From contig JAEZKZ010000117.1 of the NCBI GenBank assembly GCA_023415305.1, forward strand, positions 1 to 64,000: a DNA stretch of 64,000 nt, written 5' to 3'. Each line of letters starts with the position of its first letter. The stretch's first letter is position 1. Shown here one piece after another: positions 16,336 to 25,419 of the stretch. The notes beneath the pieces were generated by a model that was not told the DNA's origin, searched no databases, and saw nothing but the letters and a program-made list of their open reading frames with translations. The translations under genes were made by a program, and so were the position numbers. Origin of the DNA: Bacillota bacterium. Lineage in GTDB: Bacteria > Bacillota > Clostridia > Acetivibrionales > DSM-1351.

Positions 16336-17610
16336 TTAATCCTTGTTAATTTGAATATCACCGCCGCATTTTCTGATGCTATCCACAAAATCCGGGAAAG
16401 TAACATTCATAGCCTCAGCTGTATCAATAATTGTTTCGCCTTGAGCTCTCAACCCGGCAACAGCCAATGACATAACCACTCTATGATCATCATGTCCACT
16501 TACTCTGCAGCCTCTTAGCCTGCTTTCACGTATTATCAGTCCATCAGGCAACTCCTCAATATCAGCACCCATTTTGGCCAATTCAGTGCACATAACATTT
16601 ATTCTGTCGGTTTCCTTCAGCCTTGCCTGTGGTACATTAACCAGTCTGGTTTCACCTTGTGCAAAGCATCCGGCTACAGCCATTGCAGGCAGAGCATCAG
16701 GAATGGAATTCATATCAATTATACGACCTTTTAAAGTCTGGCCCTTAATATTAATTCCGTCAGCCTTATAGGATACTTTTGCCCCCATATCCTCCAAGAC
16801 GGAAGGCACCAGTTTGTCACCCTGGGGATCACTCATATCAAGATTTGTAAGTTTAAACTCCTGCCCGGTTATAGCAGCCAGTACCATAAAGAATGTAGCC
16901 GAGGAGAAATCTCCTGGAATTGTACATTCAAATTGTGAATATTTCTGTTGCCCGGGTATAAAAAACTCTTTCATATTATTATGTTTGTATTTAATTCCAA
17001 GTTTGTCCAGCCACCACAGAGTAATTTCTACATATGGTACTTCATTAAGTCTTGTAACTTCAATATGCGTATCGTTTTCCAGAAGAGGAGCGTTAAGTAG
17101 AATTGATGATAAGTATTGCGATGTAACAGCGTCTAATGTTGTAAATCCACCTTTTGCCCGTCCCTTTACAACTACAGGGGCAGATCCATTTCCTCGCGTG
17201 GTGTAGGCCTCGCCCCCCAAGTTGTTTATTGCACTTACAAGGGGGCCTATTTGCCTTCTTCTTATCTGATAGTCACCTGTCAATACCGAGTAACCGGGTA
17301 CCAGCGCTGCAGTCATCAAACCTAGCCTTAAGCTGGTTCCCGAATTACCAACATCTATAACATTTTCCGGAACCTGAGGGTTTCCTCCGACTCCACTGAC
17401 AATATAACGGTTTTCATTCGTTTCATAGGAAGCGCCAAATGCCTTACATAGGTTTACTGCAGAAATTGAGTCATTTGAAATCAACGGATTTCCTATGGTG
17501 CTCCGCCCTTCTGCCAGTCCTGCAAAAAACATTGACCTTATTGTATGAGATTTTGACCCAGGAATATTTACTTCTCCGGAAACCTCAGATGGTTTTACCC
17601 TTAAAATCAT
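16336..17610 (-). CDS. aroA: 3-phosphoshikimate 1-carboxyvinyltransferase (EPSP synthase)
   Basis: This 424-residue enzyme joins phosphoenolpyruvate to shikimate 3-phosphate. Diagnostic motifs are GSKSHTIR at the N-terminus, VGNSGTSLRL, QIRRRQIGPL, the FSSATFF segment and RLKETDRI with the catalytic Glu/Asp. I take ATG 17610, spaced 4 nt from AGGTGAG, over the GTG three codons upstream. It is the first gene of aroA-aroC-aroK. The N-terminal Gly context (NSGTS rather than NAGTA) suggests a class II-like variant, but I cannot classify glyphosate sensitivity by eye. Confidence 0.95.
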   Translation of the reverse strand: MILRVKPSEVSGEVNIPGSKSHTIRSMFFAGLAEGRSTIGNPLISNDSISAVNLCKAFGASYETNENRYIVSGVGGNPQVPENVIDVGNSGTSLRLGLMTAALVPGYSVLTGDYQIRRRQIGPLVSAINNLGGEAYTTRGNGSAPVVVKGRAKGGFTTLDAVTSQYLSSILLNAPLLENDTHIEVTRLNEVPYVEITLWWLDKLGIKYKHNNMKEFFIPGQQKYSQFECTIPGDFSSATFFMVLAAITGQEFKLTNLDMSDPQGDKLVPSVLEDMGAKVSYKADGINIKGQTLKGRIIDMNSIPDALPAMAVAGCFAQGETRLVNVPQARLKETDRINVMCTELAKMGADIEELPDGLIIRESRLRGCRVSGHDDHRVVMSLAVAGLRAQGETIIDTAEAMNVTFPDFVDSIRKCGGDIQINKD

Positions 17611-17771
17611 AAGTCTCACCTACCATATTACCAATTTTCATTTTCATTTTAAAATTATACCGATACATGTTAATAATACATATATTATAATTTATAACCG
17701 TGCTGCATATCTACATTACTATGTTATTATAACCTCGGGCTTTCGTCAATTTTTTTGCCTGTTTTATCCAG

Positions 17772-18926
17772 TTAATCGTTACTTTTATCTATAAACTTTG
17801 GAGGTGGAGGACCAAAAAACTGGTAATAATTGCAGAGTAATTTTCCATTATATAGTTTTCTTTTTTTATCGGCCCTTCTTCCAAAAAGCTTCTCAAATTC
17901 GAGATTTGAGGTTATTACATAATATGACCACGAGTCAAGTTTTTTAAATACAGGCCCCATCTCTCTGTAAAGGTTATCTACATAGTCCTTTTCACCCAGC
18001 CGCTCACCATAGGGCGGATTACAAATAATAACGCCATATTTATACCTGGAGCTTATATCTGATACAGGCATTCTCTGGAGGTGAATAGCATCCTCAACCC
18101 CCGCTTTTTTAGCATGATACCGGGCAAGACTCATAGCTTCCTCATCAATGTCCGAGCCATGAATTCTTAGTTCCCTGTCTTCTACCATCGAATCATACGC
18201 TTCATCCCTTGCCTTGTCCCATAAATCAGATGCAATGATGCCCCACTTTTCAGAATCAAATTCCCTGCCAAGACCCGGGGCAATATTCCTTCCAATTAAT
18301 GCAGCCTCAATTGGAATTGTCCCACTTCCGCAAAATGGGTCCAATAAAACCCTTTCCTTGTTCCAATGACTTATCAGAATCATGGCACATGCCATAGTTT
18401 CCTTCAAAGGAGCACCTCCGACAAGTTTCCTGTACCCTCTTTTATGAAGACCTGCACCACTGGTATCTATAGTCAATGTTACAATATCTTTTAGCAATGC
18501 TACTTCGATCCTGAACCTTGGACCGGTTTCCTCAAACCATTCGCATTTATAACGTTGTTTCAGTTTCTCCACTACAGCCTTCTTTACGATAGCCTGACAG
18601 TCAGGAACACTAAATAACTTTGAATCAATTGATTTTCCTTCTACCGGAAATTCTGCATCGGCTGGGATTATTTCATCCCAAGGTAAAGCTTTCGTCTGCT
18701 CGAATAATTCTTCAAAGCTCAGTGCTTTGAATTCACCCATCTTAAGGAGAACTCTGTCGGCTGTCCTAAGCCAGAGGTTAGCTCTGCATATGGCTGTTTC
18801 ATCTCCGGTAAAGGTTACTTTTCCGTTTTCAACCTTTTGTTCAAAATAACCCAGTTTTTTAAGTTCTCTGGCTGTAACAGCTTCAATTCCGAAGGCTGAG
18901 GTTGCAATAAGTTCTATTTTACTCAT
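17772..18926 (-). CDS. THUMP-domain 23S rRNA guanine-N2 methyltransferase (RlmL/YpsC type)
   Basis: This 384-residue protein has an N-terminal ferredoxin-like/THUMP RNA-binding region (about 1-160) and a Rossmann methyltransferase domain with DPFCGSGT (SAM-binding) and NPPYGERL (N-methylation NPPY motif). It matches the COG0116 group, whose E. coli member RlmL makes m2G2445 in 23S rRNA; Bacillus YpsC is the single-domain homologue, as here. The ATG is followed by the typical KIELIATSAFGIE start. It appears monocistronic. Confidence 0.92.
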   Translation of the reverse strand: MSKIELIATSAFGIEAVTARELKKLGYFEQKVENGKVTFTGDETAICRANLWLRTADRVLLKMGEFKALSFEELFEQTKALPWDEIIPADAEFPVEGKSIDSKLFSVPDCQAIVKKAVVEKLKQRYKCEWFEETGPRFRIEVALLKDIVTLTIDTSGAGLHKRGYRKLVGGAPLKETMACAMILISHWNKERVLLDPFCGSGTIPIEAALIGRNIAPGLGREFDSEKWGIIASDLWDKARDEAYDSMVEDRELRIHGSDIDEEAMSLARYHAKKAGVEDAIHLQRMPVSDISSRYKYGVIICNPPYGERLGEKDYVDNLYREMGPVFKKLDSWSYYVITSNLEFEKLFGRRADKKRKLYNGKLLCNYYQFFGPPPPKFIDKSND

Positions 18927-19313
18927 TTATTTCCTTTCAATACTATAGTTATTATCTAGCTATGGATTAATATATTTATCTTTGAATAAGTACTACTATT
19001 ATAACCTTGTAAAATAGTTATAACAACAAGTTATTGGCAATATATATAAAAATATAAATAAAGGTGGAATAAGTAATTATCTATCATACCATCTAAGCTT
19101 TACCCAGCTTACATTTATTACATATTTTGGTAAAATTAAATGATTCTTGGATTCTAGTTCCTTGCAATTATCAACTTTAATTGGTGCAACATACAAACAA
19201 CAGCTTTTATGTGTCAAAATTCTACCCGACTGTATTTTGCTTGTATTCGAGAACATTTTCATAAATAGGGTCAACTAATAAAAACTAATAAATGAAAGTT
19301 GTAATTTTTCTGC
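18927..19313. other. Intergenic gap upstream of gdhA promoter
   Basis: No convincing gene is seen. A 65-codon minus-strand frame (19077-19274) lacks a ribosome binding site and recognisable motifs, though its last 40 codons look somewhat protein-like (NHLILPKYVINVSWVKLRW). Confidence 0.4.
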
Positions 19314-19342
19314 TTGCATTTTTTTGAGCATTCTAGTATAAT
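19314..19342 (+). promoter_or_regulatory. gdhA promoter
   Basis: TTGCAT (19314-19319), a 17-nt spacer and a perfect TATAAT (19337-19342) predict a start near 19349 and a leader of about 140 nt. Confidence 0.65.
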
Positions 19343-19348
19343 TTACTA

Positions 19349-19491
19349 GAAATAAATTTTAAATATTGGCGTACAACGGGGTATGCAGAAATAGTTCTTA
19401 TATTCATAGAGCTTTATTGATTGCTAATAAAAAACCGCCCTTACGCCATAATAATAATTGCTTAATATTATTTGTGCAGGAGGGTTTTTTA
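19349..19491 (+). promoter_or_regulatory. Structured gdhA leader with A1/G4 hexaloop hairpin and RBS-sequestering stem
   Basis: A 6-bp hairpin (GCGTAC / GTATGC, one G-U pair) at 19369-19386 has hexaloop AACGGG, with A at position 1 and G at position 4 as in ANTAR-protein target hairpins. Downstream, AAAAAACC (about 19429-19436) can pair with GGTTTTTT overlapping the AGGAGGG ribosome binding site and the following six T residues. TGGCGTA (19367-19373) can instead pair with TACGCCA (about 19443-19449), excluding the hexaloop hairpin. This suggests a switchable leader. There is no clear second hexaloop hairpin, so an ANTAR role is tentative. Confidence 0.4.
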
Positions 19492-20829
19492 ATGAAAATT
19501 TTACAAGGTATTATGGACCAGGTTATAAAAAGAAATCCAAATGAACCTGAGTTTCATCAGGCTGTTCAAGAAGTACTCGAATCACTTGAGGTGGTTGCGG
19601 AAAAGCATCCGGAATGGGTTAAGGCTGGAGTATTTGATAGAATAGTTGAACCAGAAAGACAAATTATCTTCAGAGTTCCCTGGGTTGATGATAATGGTAA
19701 TGTACACGTAAATCGTGGTTTCAGAATTCAGTTCAATAGCGCAATCGGTCCTTACAAGGGCGGTCTGAGATTGCATCCTTCAGTTAATGCAAGTATCCTT
19801 AAATTCCTCGGTTTTGAGCAAATATTTAAGAATTCCCTGACTGGCCTACCAATTGGTGGAGGTAAGGGCGGAAGCGATTTCGATCCTAAGGGAAAATCTG
19901 ATCTTGAAATTATGAGATTCTGCCAGAGCTTTATGACAGAATTATCCAAGCATATTGGTGCAGATACAGACGTTCCAGCAGGTGACATCGGAACCGGTGC
20001 GAGAGAAATAGGTTTCATGTACGGTCAATACAAGAGACTCAGAAATGAATATACCGGTGTTTTAACAGGAAAAGGGCTCAATTGGGGCGGAAGTCTTGTT
20101 AGAACAGAAGCTACTGGTTATGGCTTGTGCTACTTTATGGATGAAGCATTAAAAGCAAAGGGTAAGTCCTTCAATGGAGCTACAGTTGTTATATCAGGTT
20201 CAGGTAATGTTGCTATTTATGCTACTCAAAAAGTTCACGAACTTGGTGGTAAAGTAGTAGCATTAAGTGACTCCAACGGTTATATATATGATCCTGAAGG
20301 AATCAAGCTCGATACAGTTAAACAACTTAAGGAAGTTGAAAGAAAGCGTATAAGTGAATATGTTAAGCTTCATCCAAACGCTGTATACACTGAAGGCTGC
20401 TCGGGAATCTGGAGTATCAAATGTGATATTGCACTTCCATGTGCAACTCAGAATGAAATTGACGGCAAATCAGCTGAAATACTAGTTAAGAACGGCTGTT
20501 ATGCAGTTGGAGAAGGCGCTAACATGCCATCAACTCCAGAAGCTGTTCATATTTATTTGAATAATAGAATTATTTACGGACCTGCTAAAGCTGCAAACGC
20601 AGGTGGAGTTGCAACATCAGCTCTCGAAATGAGCCAGAACAGCATGCGTTATTCCTGGACATTTGAAGAAGTTGATGCTAAACTTAAAGATATTATGGTT
20701 AATATCTATAAGAATGCAAGTGCTGCAGCAAAGGAATACGGCATGGAGGATAACCTCGTAGCCGGTGCTAACATTGCAGGCTTCTTGAAAGTTGCTAGTG
20801 CAATGTATGCTCATGGAGTAGCGTACTAA
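19492..20829 (+). CDS. gdhA: Glutamate dehydrogenase (NADP-type)
   Basis: This 445-residue enzyme reductively aminates 2-oxoglutarate to glutamate with ammonium. Motifs seen are GPYKGGLRLHP, the catalytic-lysine segment PIGGGKGGSDFDPKGK, VPAGDIGTGAREIGF and the nucleotide-binding GSGNVA. The 50-type hexameric family length fits. The start is the ATG at 19492, 7 nt after AGGAGGG; the frame continues upstream to 19366, but that part is leader RNA. Followed by a terminator, it is a single-gene unit. With glnA, glnN and amtB elsewhere in the window it completes ammonium assimilation. Confidence 0.96.
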   Translation: MKILQGIMDQVIKRNPNEPEFHQAVQEVLESLEVVAEKHPEWVKAGVFDRIVEPERQIIFRVPWVDDNGNVHVNRGFRIQFNSAIGPYKGGLRLHPSVNASILKFLGFEQIFKNSLTGLPIGGGKGGSDFDPKGKSDLEIMRFCQSFMTELSKHIGADTDVPAGDIGTGAREIGFMYGQYKRLRNEYTGVLTGKGLNWGGSLVRTEATGYGLCYFMDEALKAKGKSFNGATVVISGSGNVAIYATQKVHELGGKVVALSDSNGYIYDPEGIKLDTVKQLKEVERKRISEYVKLHPNAVYTEGCSGIWSIKCDIALPCATQNEIDGKSAEILVKNGCYAVGEGANMPSTPEAVHIYLNNRIIYGPAKAANAGGVATSALEMSQNSMRYSWTFEEVDAKLKDIMVNIYKNASAAAKEYGMEDNLVAGANIAGFLKVASAMYAHGVAY

Positions 20830-20849
20830 GTAACACCCTTATATTTTTT

Positions 20850-20887
20850 ACGCCAACACCGTTAAATTTTGGTGTTGGCGTTTTTTT
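20850..20887. terminator. gdhA terminator
   Basis: An 11-bp stem (ACGCCAACACC / GGTGTTGGCGT) is followed by seven T residues, between the convergent gdhA and YitT genes. Confidence 0.92.
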
Positions 20888-20894
20888 ATCCTTT

Positions 20895-21755
20895 TTAGTG
20901 AATAGCACGTTTCTTGTGCTTTCCACCCATTACATCCGAAACGTCGTTTATTGTTACAAACGCATTCTCGTCCTTGTCATATATTATTGATTTTAACTTG
21001 GCAACCTCAATTCTTGTTACAACTGAATAAAGAATTTTTTTGTCGCTTTTTAAAAATCCACCCTTACCATCTATGTAGGTCACACCTCGACCCAATCTGG
21101 CCGTTATGGCATCTGCAATTTCTTCAGCTTTTTCTGATATAATAAAAGCAGCCTTAGCTTCATCCAGTCCCTCTATTGTAATATCAATAACTTTATAAGC
21201 AATAAAATAGGCTATTAGTGAGTACATTGCCCTCTCCCATCCAAACACCAATCCGGCACTGCTCAATATAAAAATATTGAAAAACATAACTATCTCGCCT
21301 ACTGAAAAGGGAGTTTTTTTGTTTACTATTATTGCTACCATTTCAGTTCCGTCAAGAGAACCTCCATACCTAATAATTATTCCCACTCCAATTCCCAGAA
21401 TAATCCCCCCAAAAACAGTAGCCAGTAATACATCATCTGTAAGCCCGGGAATAGGATGTAATATCTGAACCCATGCAGATAAGGATAGTATTGAAAAGAG
21501 CGAGGAATAAACAAAAGTTTTACCTATTTGCTTATATCCAAGAAATAAAAACGGTAAATTTAAAACAAAAATGAATACACTAAGGGGTAGTTTTGTTAAA
21601 TAACTTGTGATTATTGATATACCTACTATTCCACCATCAATAATGTTATTCGGAATCAGGAAAATTTCCAAACCTATAGCAGCTAATATTGACCCTAAAA
21701 AAAGAAAAACATATCTGCTTACTTCTCTTTTTATCTGGTTCTTTCTAGTTGTCAT
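20895..21755 (-). CDS. YitT family membrane protein (DUF161/DUF2179)
   Basis: This 286-residue protein has five or six hydrophobic segments in its first 200 residues, including LLGSILAAIGLEIFLIPNN-like and GGIVGISIITSYL stretches typical of YitT. A cytoplasmic C-terminal DUF2179 domain follows (AFIISEKAEEIADAI...LYSVVTRIEVAKLK...AFVTINDVSDVMGG). The family is widespread in Firmicutes, with no established transport substrate. GGTGG-type ribosome binding sequence precedes the ATG. It is convergent with gdhA and downstream of a small secreted protein gene. Confidence 0.9.
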   Translation of the reverse strand: MTTRKNQIKREVSRYVFLFLGSILAAIGLEIFLIPNNIIDGGIVGISIITSYLTKLPLSVFIFVLNLPFLFLGYKQIGKTFVYSSLFSILSLSAWVQILHPIPGLTDDVLLATVFGGIILGIGVGIIIRYGGSLDGTEMVAIIVNKKTPFSVGEIVMFFNIFILSSAGLVFGWERAMYSLIAYFIAYKVIDITIEGLDEAKAAFIISEKAEEIADAITARLGRGVTYIDGKGGFLKSDKKILYSVVTRIEVAKLKSIIYDKDENAFVTINDVSDVMGGKHKKRAIH

Positions 21756-21778
21756 AATTCCACCTCACCATTATATTA

Positions 21779-22150
21779 TTAGCACATAATATAGAAAGCC
21801 GAGGTATTTATCTTATAATTGCTTCCATTAAAATAATGCGGAATAGACTGCCGGATATATTCTCGATAATCAATAAGTTTATCAAAACTTGAAAAACTTA
21901 TTTTATGAAAATCTACACAATTAGAATTGTTTAGATTTGGATAAGTTTGCCTTACTCGAACTGATATACTGTTTTTTAGTTTATCCCTGGAGAAAACAAC
22001 TGCTTTATTGGTAAGAGAGATTTTTTTATTATAAGCATAGCTATTCTTTTGATTATTCTTAGAGACAATACTATAATTAATACAAATAAATATTGACTCA
22101 AACAATAGAATTGAAACAATTAGTATACTGATATACTTTTTATTGAACAT
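21779..22150 (-). CDS. Small hypothetical secreted or membrane-anchored protein
   Basis: This 123-residue protein begins with a lysine pair and a hydrophobic stretch (YISILIVSILLFESIFICI), an N-terminal membrane anchor or signal peptide, followed by a polar, Asn- and Ser-rich domain. AAGGAGG lies 5-6 nt before the ATG, so it is very likely translated. I do not recognise a family. It is 24 bp ahead of the YitT gene on the same strand, so the two are probably co-transcribed. Confidence 0.6.
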   Translation of the reverse strand: MFNKKYISILIVSILLFESIFICINYSIVSKNNQKNSYAYNKKISLTNKAVVFSRDKLKNSISVRVRQTYPNLNNSNCVDFHKISFSSFDKLIDYREYIRQSIPHYFNGSNYKINTSAFYIMC

Positions 22151-22225
22151 TTAAGCCTCCTTTCGAAAAAAGATTGGCACAGAATAATTGTACCATACAT
22201 TTATTATCTAAATGAATATTTTTTT

Positions 22226-22894
22226 TCAAAAATCAAGCCAAGGCTCTGTTTTAGGAGCCTTGCAGGAAAAAGTCAGCAGCTCCTTTCTAGTCGGATGCTC
22301 AAAAGTAACCTCATATGCCCACAGCGCAATCTGCTGCCCGGGTTTGTTTATCTTTGGACCATAGCGTTGATCCCCATAAAGTGTGTACCCTGCATGAGAA
22401 AGCTGGACTCTAATCTGGTGGGGTCTTCCGGTATGTAGTTTTATTTTCAAGAGGCTTAGTCCCCCCTCCGTCCCGATTACTTCATAGTCGAGGACGGCCT
22501 CCTTTGCATCTTTTGTTCCTTTTCTTACAACTGAAACCATATTTGTTGCTTCATTTTTTAACAGGAAATCTATCAAAGTACCTTTTTGTTTATCAGGTAC
22601 TCCTCTGACCACTGCCAGATAAGTCTTTTTAAAGGTTCTATTTCTGATCTGTTCTGACAATCTGGAAGCTGCTTTTGAGGTTCTGGCAAACACCATTATC
22701 CCTCCTACAGGCCTATCCAATCGATGAACAAGCCCAAGGAATACCTCTCCGGGTTTATCGTACTTTTCCTTAATATATTGCTTTAATATTGTAAGTAAAT
22801 CCAAATCCTTTGTACTATCTGCCTGCACTGGAATATTAATCGGTTTTTCAACTATAAGCAAATGATTGTCTTCATATATTATTTTAGGTGTCAA
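22226..22894 (-). CDS. RluA-family pseudouridine synthase
   Basis: This 222-residue enzyme isomerises uridine in RNA. The catalytic aspartate motif is LGLVHRLDRPVGG (HRLD), preceded by the N-terminal IIYEDNHLLIVEKP and followed by the GRPHQIRVQL motif; there is no S4 domain. I chose a TTG start at 22894, which overlaps the preceding stop (TTGA) and has AAGGTGGG 7 nt upstream. The ATG at 22924 would add ten residues that do not fit the family. It is translationally coupled to the methyltransferase gene upstream. The target uridine cannot be inferred. Confidence 0.88.
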   Translation of the reverse strand: MTPKIIYEDNHLLIVEKPINIPVQADSTKDLDLLTILKQYIKEKYDKPGEVFLGLVHRLDRPVGGIMVFARTSKAASRLSEQIRNRTFKKTYLAVVRGVPDKQKGTLIDFLLKNEATNMVSVVRKGTKDAKEAVLDYEVIGTEGGLSLLKIKLHTGRPHQIRVQLSHAGYTLYGDQRYGPKINKPGQQIALWAYEVTFEHPTRKELLTFSCKAPKTEPWLDF

Positions 22895-23754
22895 GGATTT
22901 TCCCACCTTCCATATATACCACATGGAAGAATCATCCCTGATTGACTTACCGGCAGGCCTACCTCACCGCAGCTGTAAATGCCCTTATATTTGCTGCCGA
23001 TAGTTTGTTTCAGAATGTTACTTAAAACAGTTGGAGAGAAGCCGGTAGTATAAGAATTAATAAGGAAGAATAGTGGGTTATCGGATAAAAGACCCATGCA
23101 TTGATCAACAAAATCATACAGGGAATCTTCAATCTTCCATATTTCCCCATTAGGACCTCTGCCATATGATGGTGGATCCATTATAACTCCATCATACTTC
23201 TTTCCTCGTCTTATCTCTCTCTGGACAAACTTCATACAATCATCTGTAATAAATCTCACAGGTCTATCAGCCAGCCCTGATAAAGCGATATTTTCCTTGG
23301 CCCAATTAACCATCCCTTTTGCTGCATCCACATGGCAAACCTCTGCACCAGCATACGCTGCAGCTACTGTAGCGCCTCCGGTATATGCAAAGAGATTCAG
23401 AACTCTGATAGGTCTTTTTGCCTTTTGAATATTATTTATCATCCATTTCCAATTTACTGCCTGTTCCGGGAAGAGACCCGTATGCTTGAATCCGGTGGGT
23501 TCAATATGGAATTTTAAGTTTTCAAAACCAATTGTCCATCTCTTTGGAACTTTCCTTTTGAATTCCCATTGACCGCCACCGCTTTGACTTCTATGATAAT
23601 GAGCATCTGCACGCTCCCATATTTTTTTGTTTTTTACAGGCCAAATTATCTGGGGATCGGGTCTTCTCAATATTATGTCTCCCCATCTTTCTAACTTTTC
23701 TCCATCACCAGTTTCTATAAGCTCATAATCTTTCCATTCATCTGCTAATAACAT
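22891..23754 (-). CDS. SAM-dependent methyltransferase (COG1092/RlmI-like)
   Basis: This 287-residue protein has a Rossmann methyltransferase domain with LNLFAYTGGATVAAA (motif I), CHVDAAKGMVNWAKEN (motif II) and the catalytic-type MDPPSYGRG. The N-terminal part, with RRPDPQIIW and an HYHRSQSGGG-like segment, is typical of the COG1092 rRNA-methylase relatives that lack the PUA domain of RlmI. The start is ATG 23754, spaced 5 nt from GGAGG; the frame extends to TTG 23766, but that would include the site. It shares a 4-bp overlap with the pseudouridine synthase gene, consistent with an RNA-modification pair. Confidence 0.88.
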   Translation of the reverse strand: MLLADEWKDYELIETGDGEKLERWGDIILRRPDPQIIWPVKNKKIWERADAHYHRSQSGGGQWEFKRKVPKRWTIGFENLKFHIEPTGFKHTGLFPEQAVNWKWMINNIQKAKRPIRVLNLFAYTGGATVAAAYAGAEVCHVDAAKGMVNWAKENIALSGLADRPVRFITDDCMKFVQREIRRGKKYDGVIMDPPSYGRGPNGEIWKIEDSLYDFVDQCMGLLSDNPLFFLINSYTTGFSPTVLSNILKQTIGSKYKGIYSCGEVGLPVSQSGMILPCGIYGRWENP

Positions 23755-23832
23755 TCTTTCCTCCAATTATCATCCATGAGTCATATTGCGTACTTTGATT
23801 AAATCTGAAATTAAATCCATAAATTCTGTTCC

Positions 23833-24465
23833 TTATTTGATAGCTGTTACTATATCAACTATTTCATCAGGTCTTGAGACTATATAGTCAGGCTTTGCAT
23901 TTTGTAGCAATTCAAGAGAATCAAAGCCCCATAATACTGAAATCACTTTAATACCAATTTTTTGGCAGGCTTCAATATCCCGTTGTTCATCTCCAATGTA
24001 TATTACCTCGCTTTTATCGATATTAAGCTTTGAAATTAGTCTGCCTATTGTTACATGTTTAGCAAACAGCCCTTTTGAGGATTCTATATTATCAAACATG
24101 TTCAAATCGTTAAACTTCAGAAAGGCTTTAATATTTTGAACAGAGTTCGATGAAACAATACTAAGGACGTATCCGTCTCTATGAAGCTTTTTAAGCATTT
24201 CCTCTATACCTTCGATGGGGCTGACTTCTTCTGCGTAGGAGTGATAACTATTCAGGAGTTCCACACCCAATTTCGGTAGTTTGAAAACCGGTATCTTCAG
24301 TTCTTTCAGCCGTTTTTTCATGGGAAGTTTTAGTAATTGTTTAATTCCTTCCTGACTAACGGGCTGAAATCCGTATTTCTCAGCCATCTCATTACCTAAC
24401 TTTATGAATGTTGGTAATGAATCCACCAGTGTCCCATCCAGGTCAAAGATAATATGTTTAATCAT
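23833..24465 (-). CDS. HAD-family phosphatase (phosphoglycolate phosphatase-like)
   Basis: This 210-residue HAD hydrolase has motif I FDLDGTLVDS at the N-terminus, motif II VSSNS, and motif III/IV VIYIGDEQRDIEAC. An alpha-helical cap (about 15-85) places it in subfamily I. Substrates of such enzymes include phosphoglycolate, pyrophosphate and sugar phosphates; none is indicated by its neighbours. GGGGGAT precedes the ATG. Confidence 0.85.
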   Translation of the reverse strand: MIKHIIFDLDGTLVDSLPTFIKLGNEMAEKYGFQPVSQEGIKQLLKLPMKKRLKELKIPVFKLPKLGVELLNSYHSYAEEVSPIEGIEEMLKKLHRDGYVLSIVSSNSVQNIKAFLKFNDLNMFDNIESSKGLFAKHVTIGRLISKLNIDKSEVIYIGDEQRDIEACQKIGIKVISVLWGFDSLELLQNAKPDYIVSRPDEIVDIVTAIK

Positions 24466-24525
24466 GTATCCCCCAATTTATCCTTAGATCTTTAAAAGCC
24501 CATATTAAGAAATCCCAAAAATTAT

Positions 24526-25188
24526 TTATAATTCTTCTCTGTACTTGATCATTAATTGTTTAAATAGTTCTGCACTTGTGGGCGGAGTATATGTAATTGT
24601 ATTTGCTCCTGCCTCTATAGTCTCCAAAATACTTTCATTGGTGGGCCCTCCCGTTGCAATTAACGGAACAAACGGGAATTTCTTACGAATTTCTCTAACG
24701 ACCTCAGGAGTTTTTGATGCACAGGAGACATTCAAGATTTCAGCACCTGCATCCAATCTTGCCTGAATATCAGTATTGATCGAGGTCACAGTTACGACTA
24801 TCGGAATATCTATTTTAGCATGCAGAGCTTTTATTAATTCATTTTTAGTAGGTGCATTGACAACCACACCTATTGCCCCTTGAAATTCTGCATCCACTGC
24901 TATATTTATAACACGCTTTCCGGTGGTCGTCCCCCCTCCCACTCCGCAGAAAACCGGTATATCGGAAGCATTAATTATGGAATGGGTAATTATGGGCTGA
25001 GGTGTAAATGGGTATACCGCCATTACTGCGTTTGCATTACAGTTCTTGATAATTGCAACATCGGTAGTAAACATAAGCGATTTGATATTCTTCCCGAAGA
25101 TACTTATTCCGCTGGCGCGGTTTATTACCTCAGGTATCTTAACCATATGTTTTCGAAGAGTTCCTTCTATCTCAGGTACAAATGTCAT
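24526..25188 (-). CDS. TIM-barrel (ribulose-phosphate-binding barrel-type) protein of unknown function
   Basis: This 220-residue protein has the repeating beta/alpha pattern of phosphate-binding TIM barrels, with a glycine-rich IPVFCGVGGGTTTGKR loop and a C-terminal IATGGPTNESILETIEAGAN segment like the standard phosphate-binding site of HisA/HisF/TrpF/NanE-type barrels. It is often annotated only as a hydrolase or hypothetical protein in clostridia. I cannot assign a reaction. GGAGGAG lies before the ATG. It is 60 bp upstream of the HAD phosphatase on the same strand, so a joint metabolic step is possible. Confidence 0.65.
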   Translation of the reverse strand: MTFVPEIEGTLRKHMVKIPEVINRASGISIFGKNIKSLMFTTDVAIIKNCNANAVMAVYPFTPQPIITHSIINASDIPVFCGVGGGTTTGKRVINIAVDAEFQGAIGVVVNAPTKNELIKALHAKIDIPIVVTVTSINTDIQARLDAGAEILNVSCASKTPEVVREIRKKFPFVPLIATGGPTNESILETIEAGANTITYTPPTSAELFKQLMIKYREEL

Positions 25189-25419
25189 AACTCCTCCTCA
25201 TACTGCTATAATAATTGATCTCGGAAATAAATTCCAAACTCTTTCTAGGTTAACCTATTAAAACAGGTTGTATACTTTAAATGTATTTTCAGTATCTTTA
25301 AACTATAGTATACTAAATTTTTCTTTGGACGTACAGAAATAATAGCTATTGTATTTTGGAAATATAATGGTAAAATATAACTCATTCAAATCGTATATAG
25401 AAGGCGGGTTTTTGACAAA

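Noticed and set aside
19077..19274. 65-codon minus-strand frame upstream of gdhA
   Set aside because: No ribosome binding site and no motif; possibly a scrap of an old gene but not supportable.
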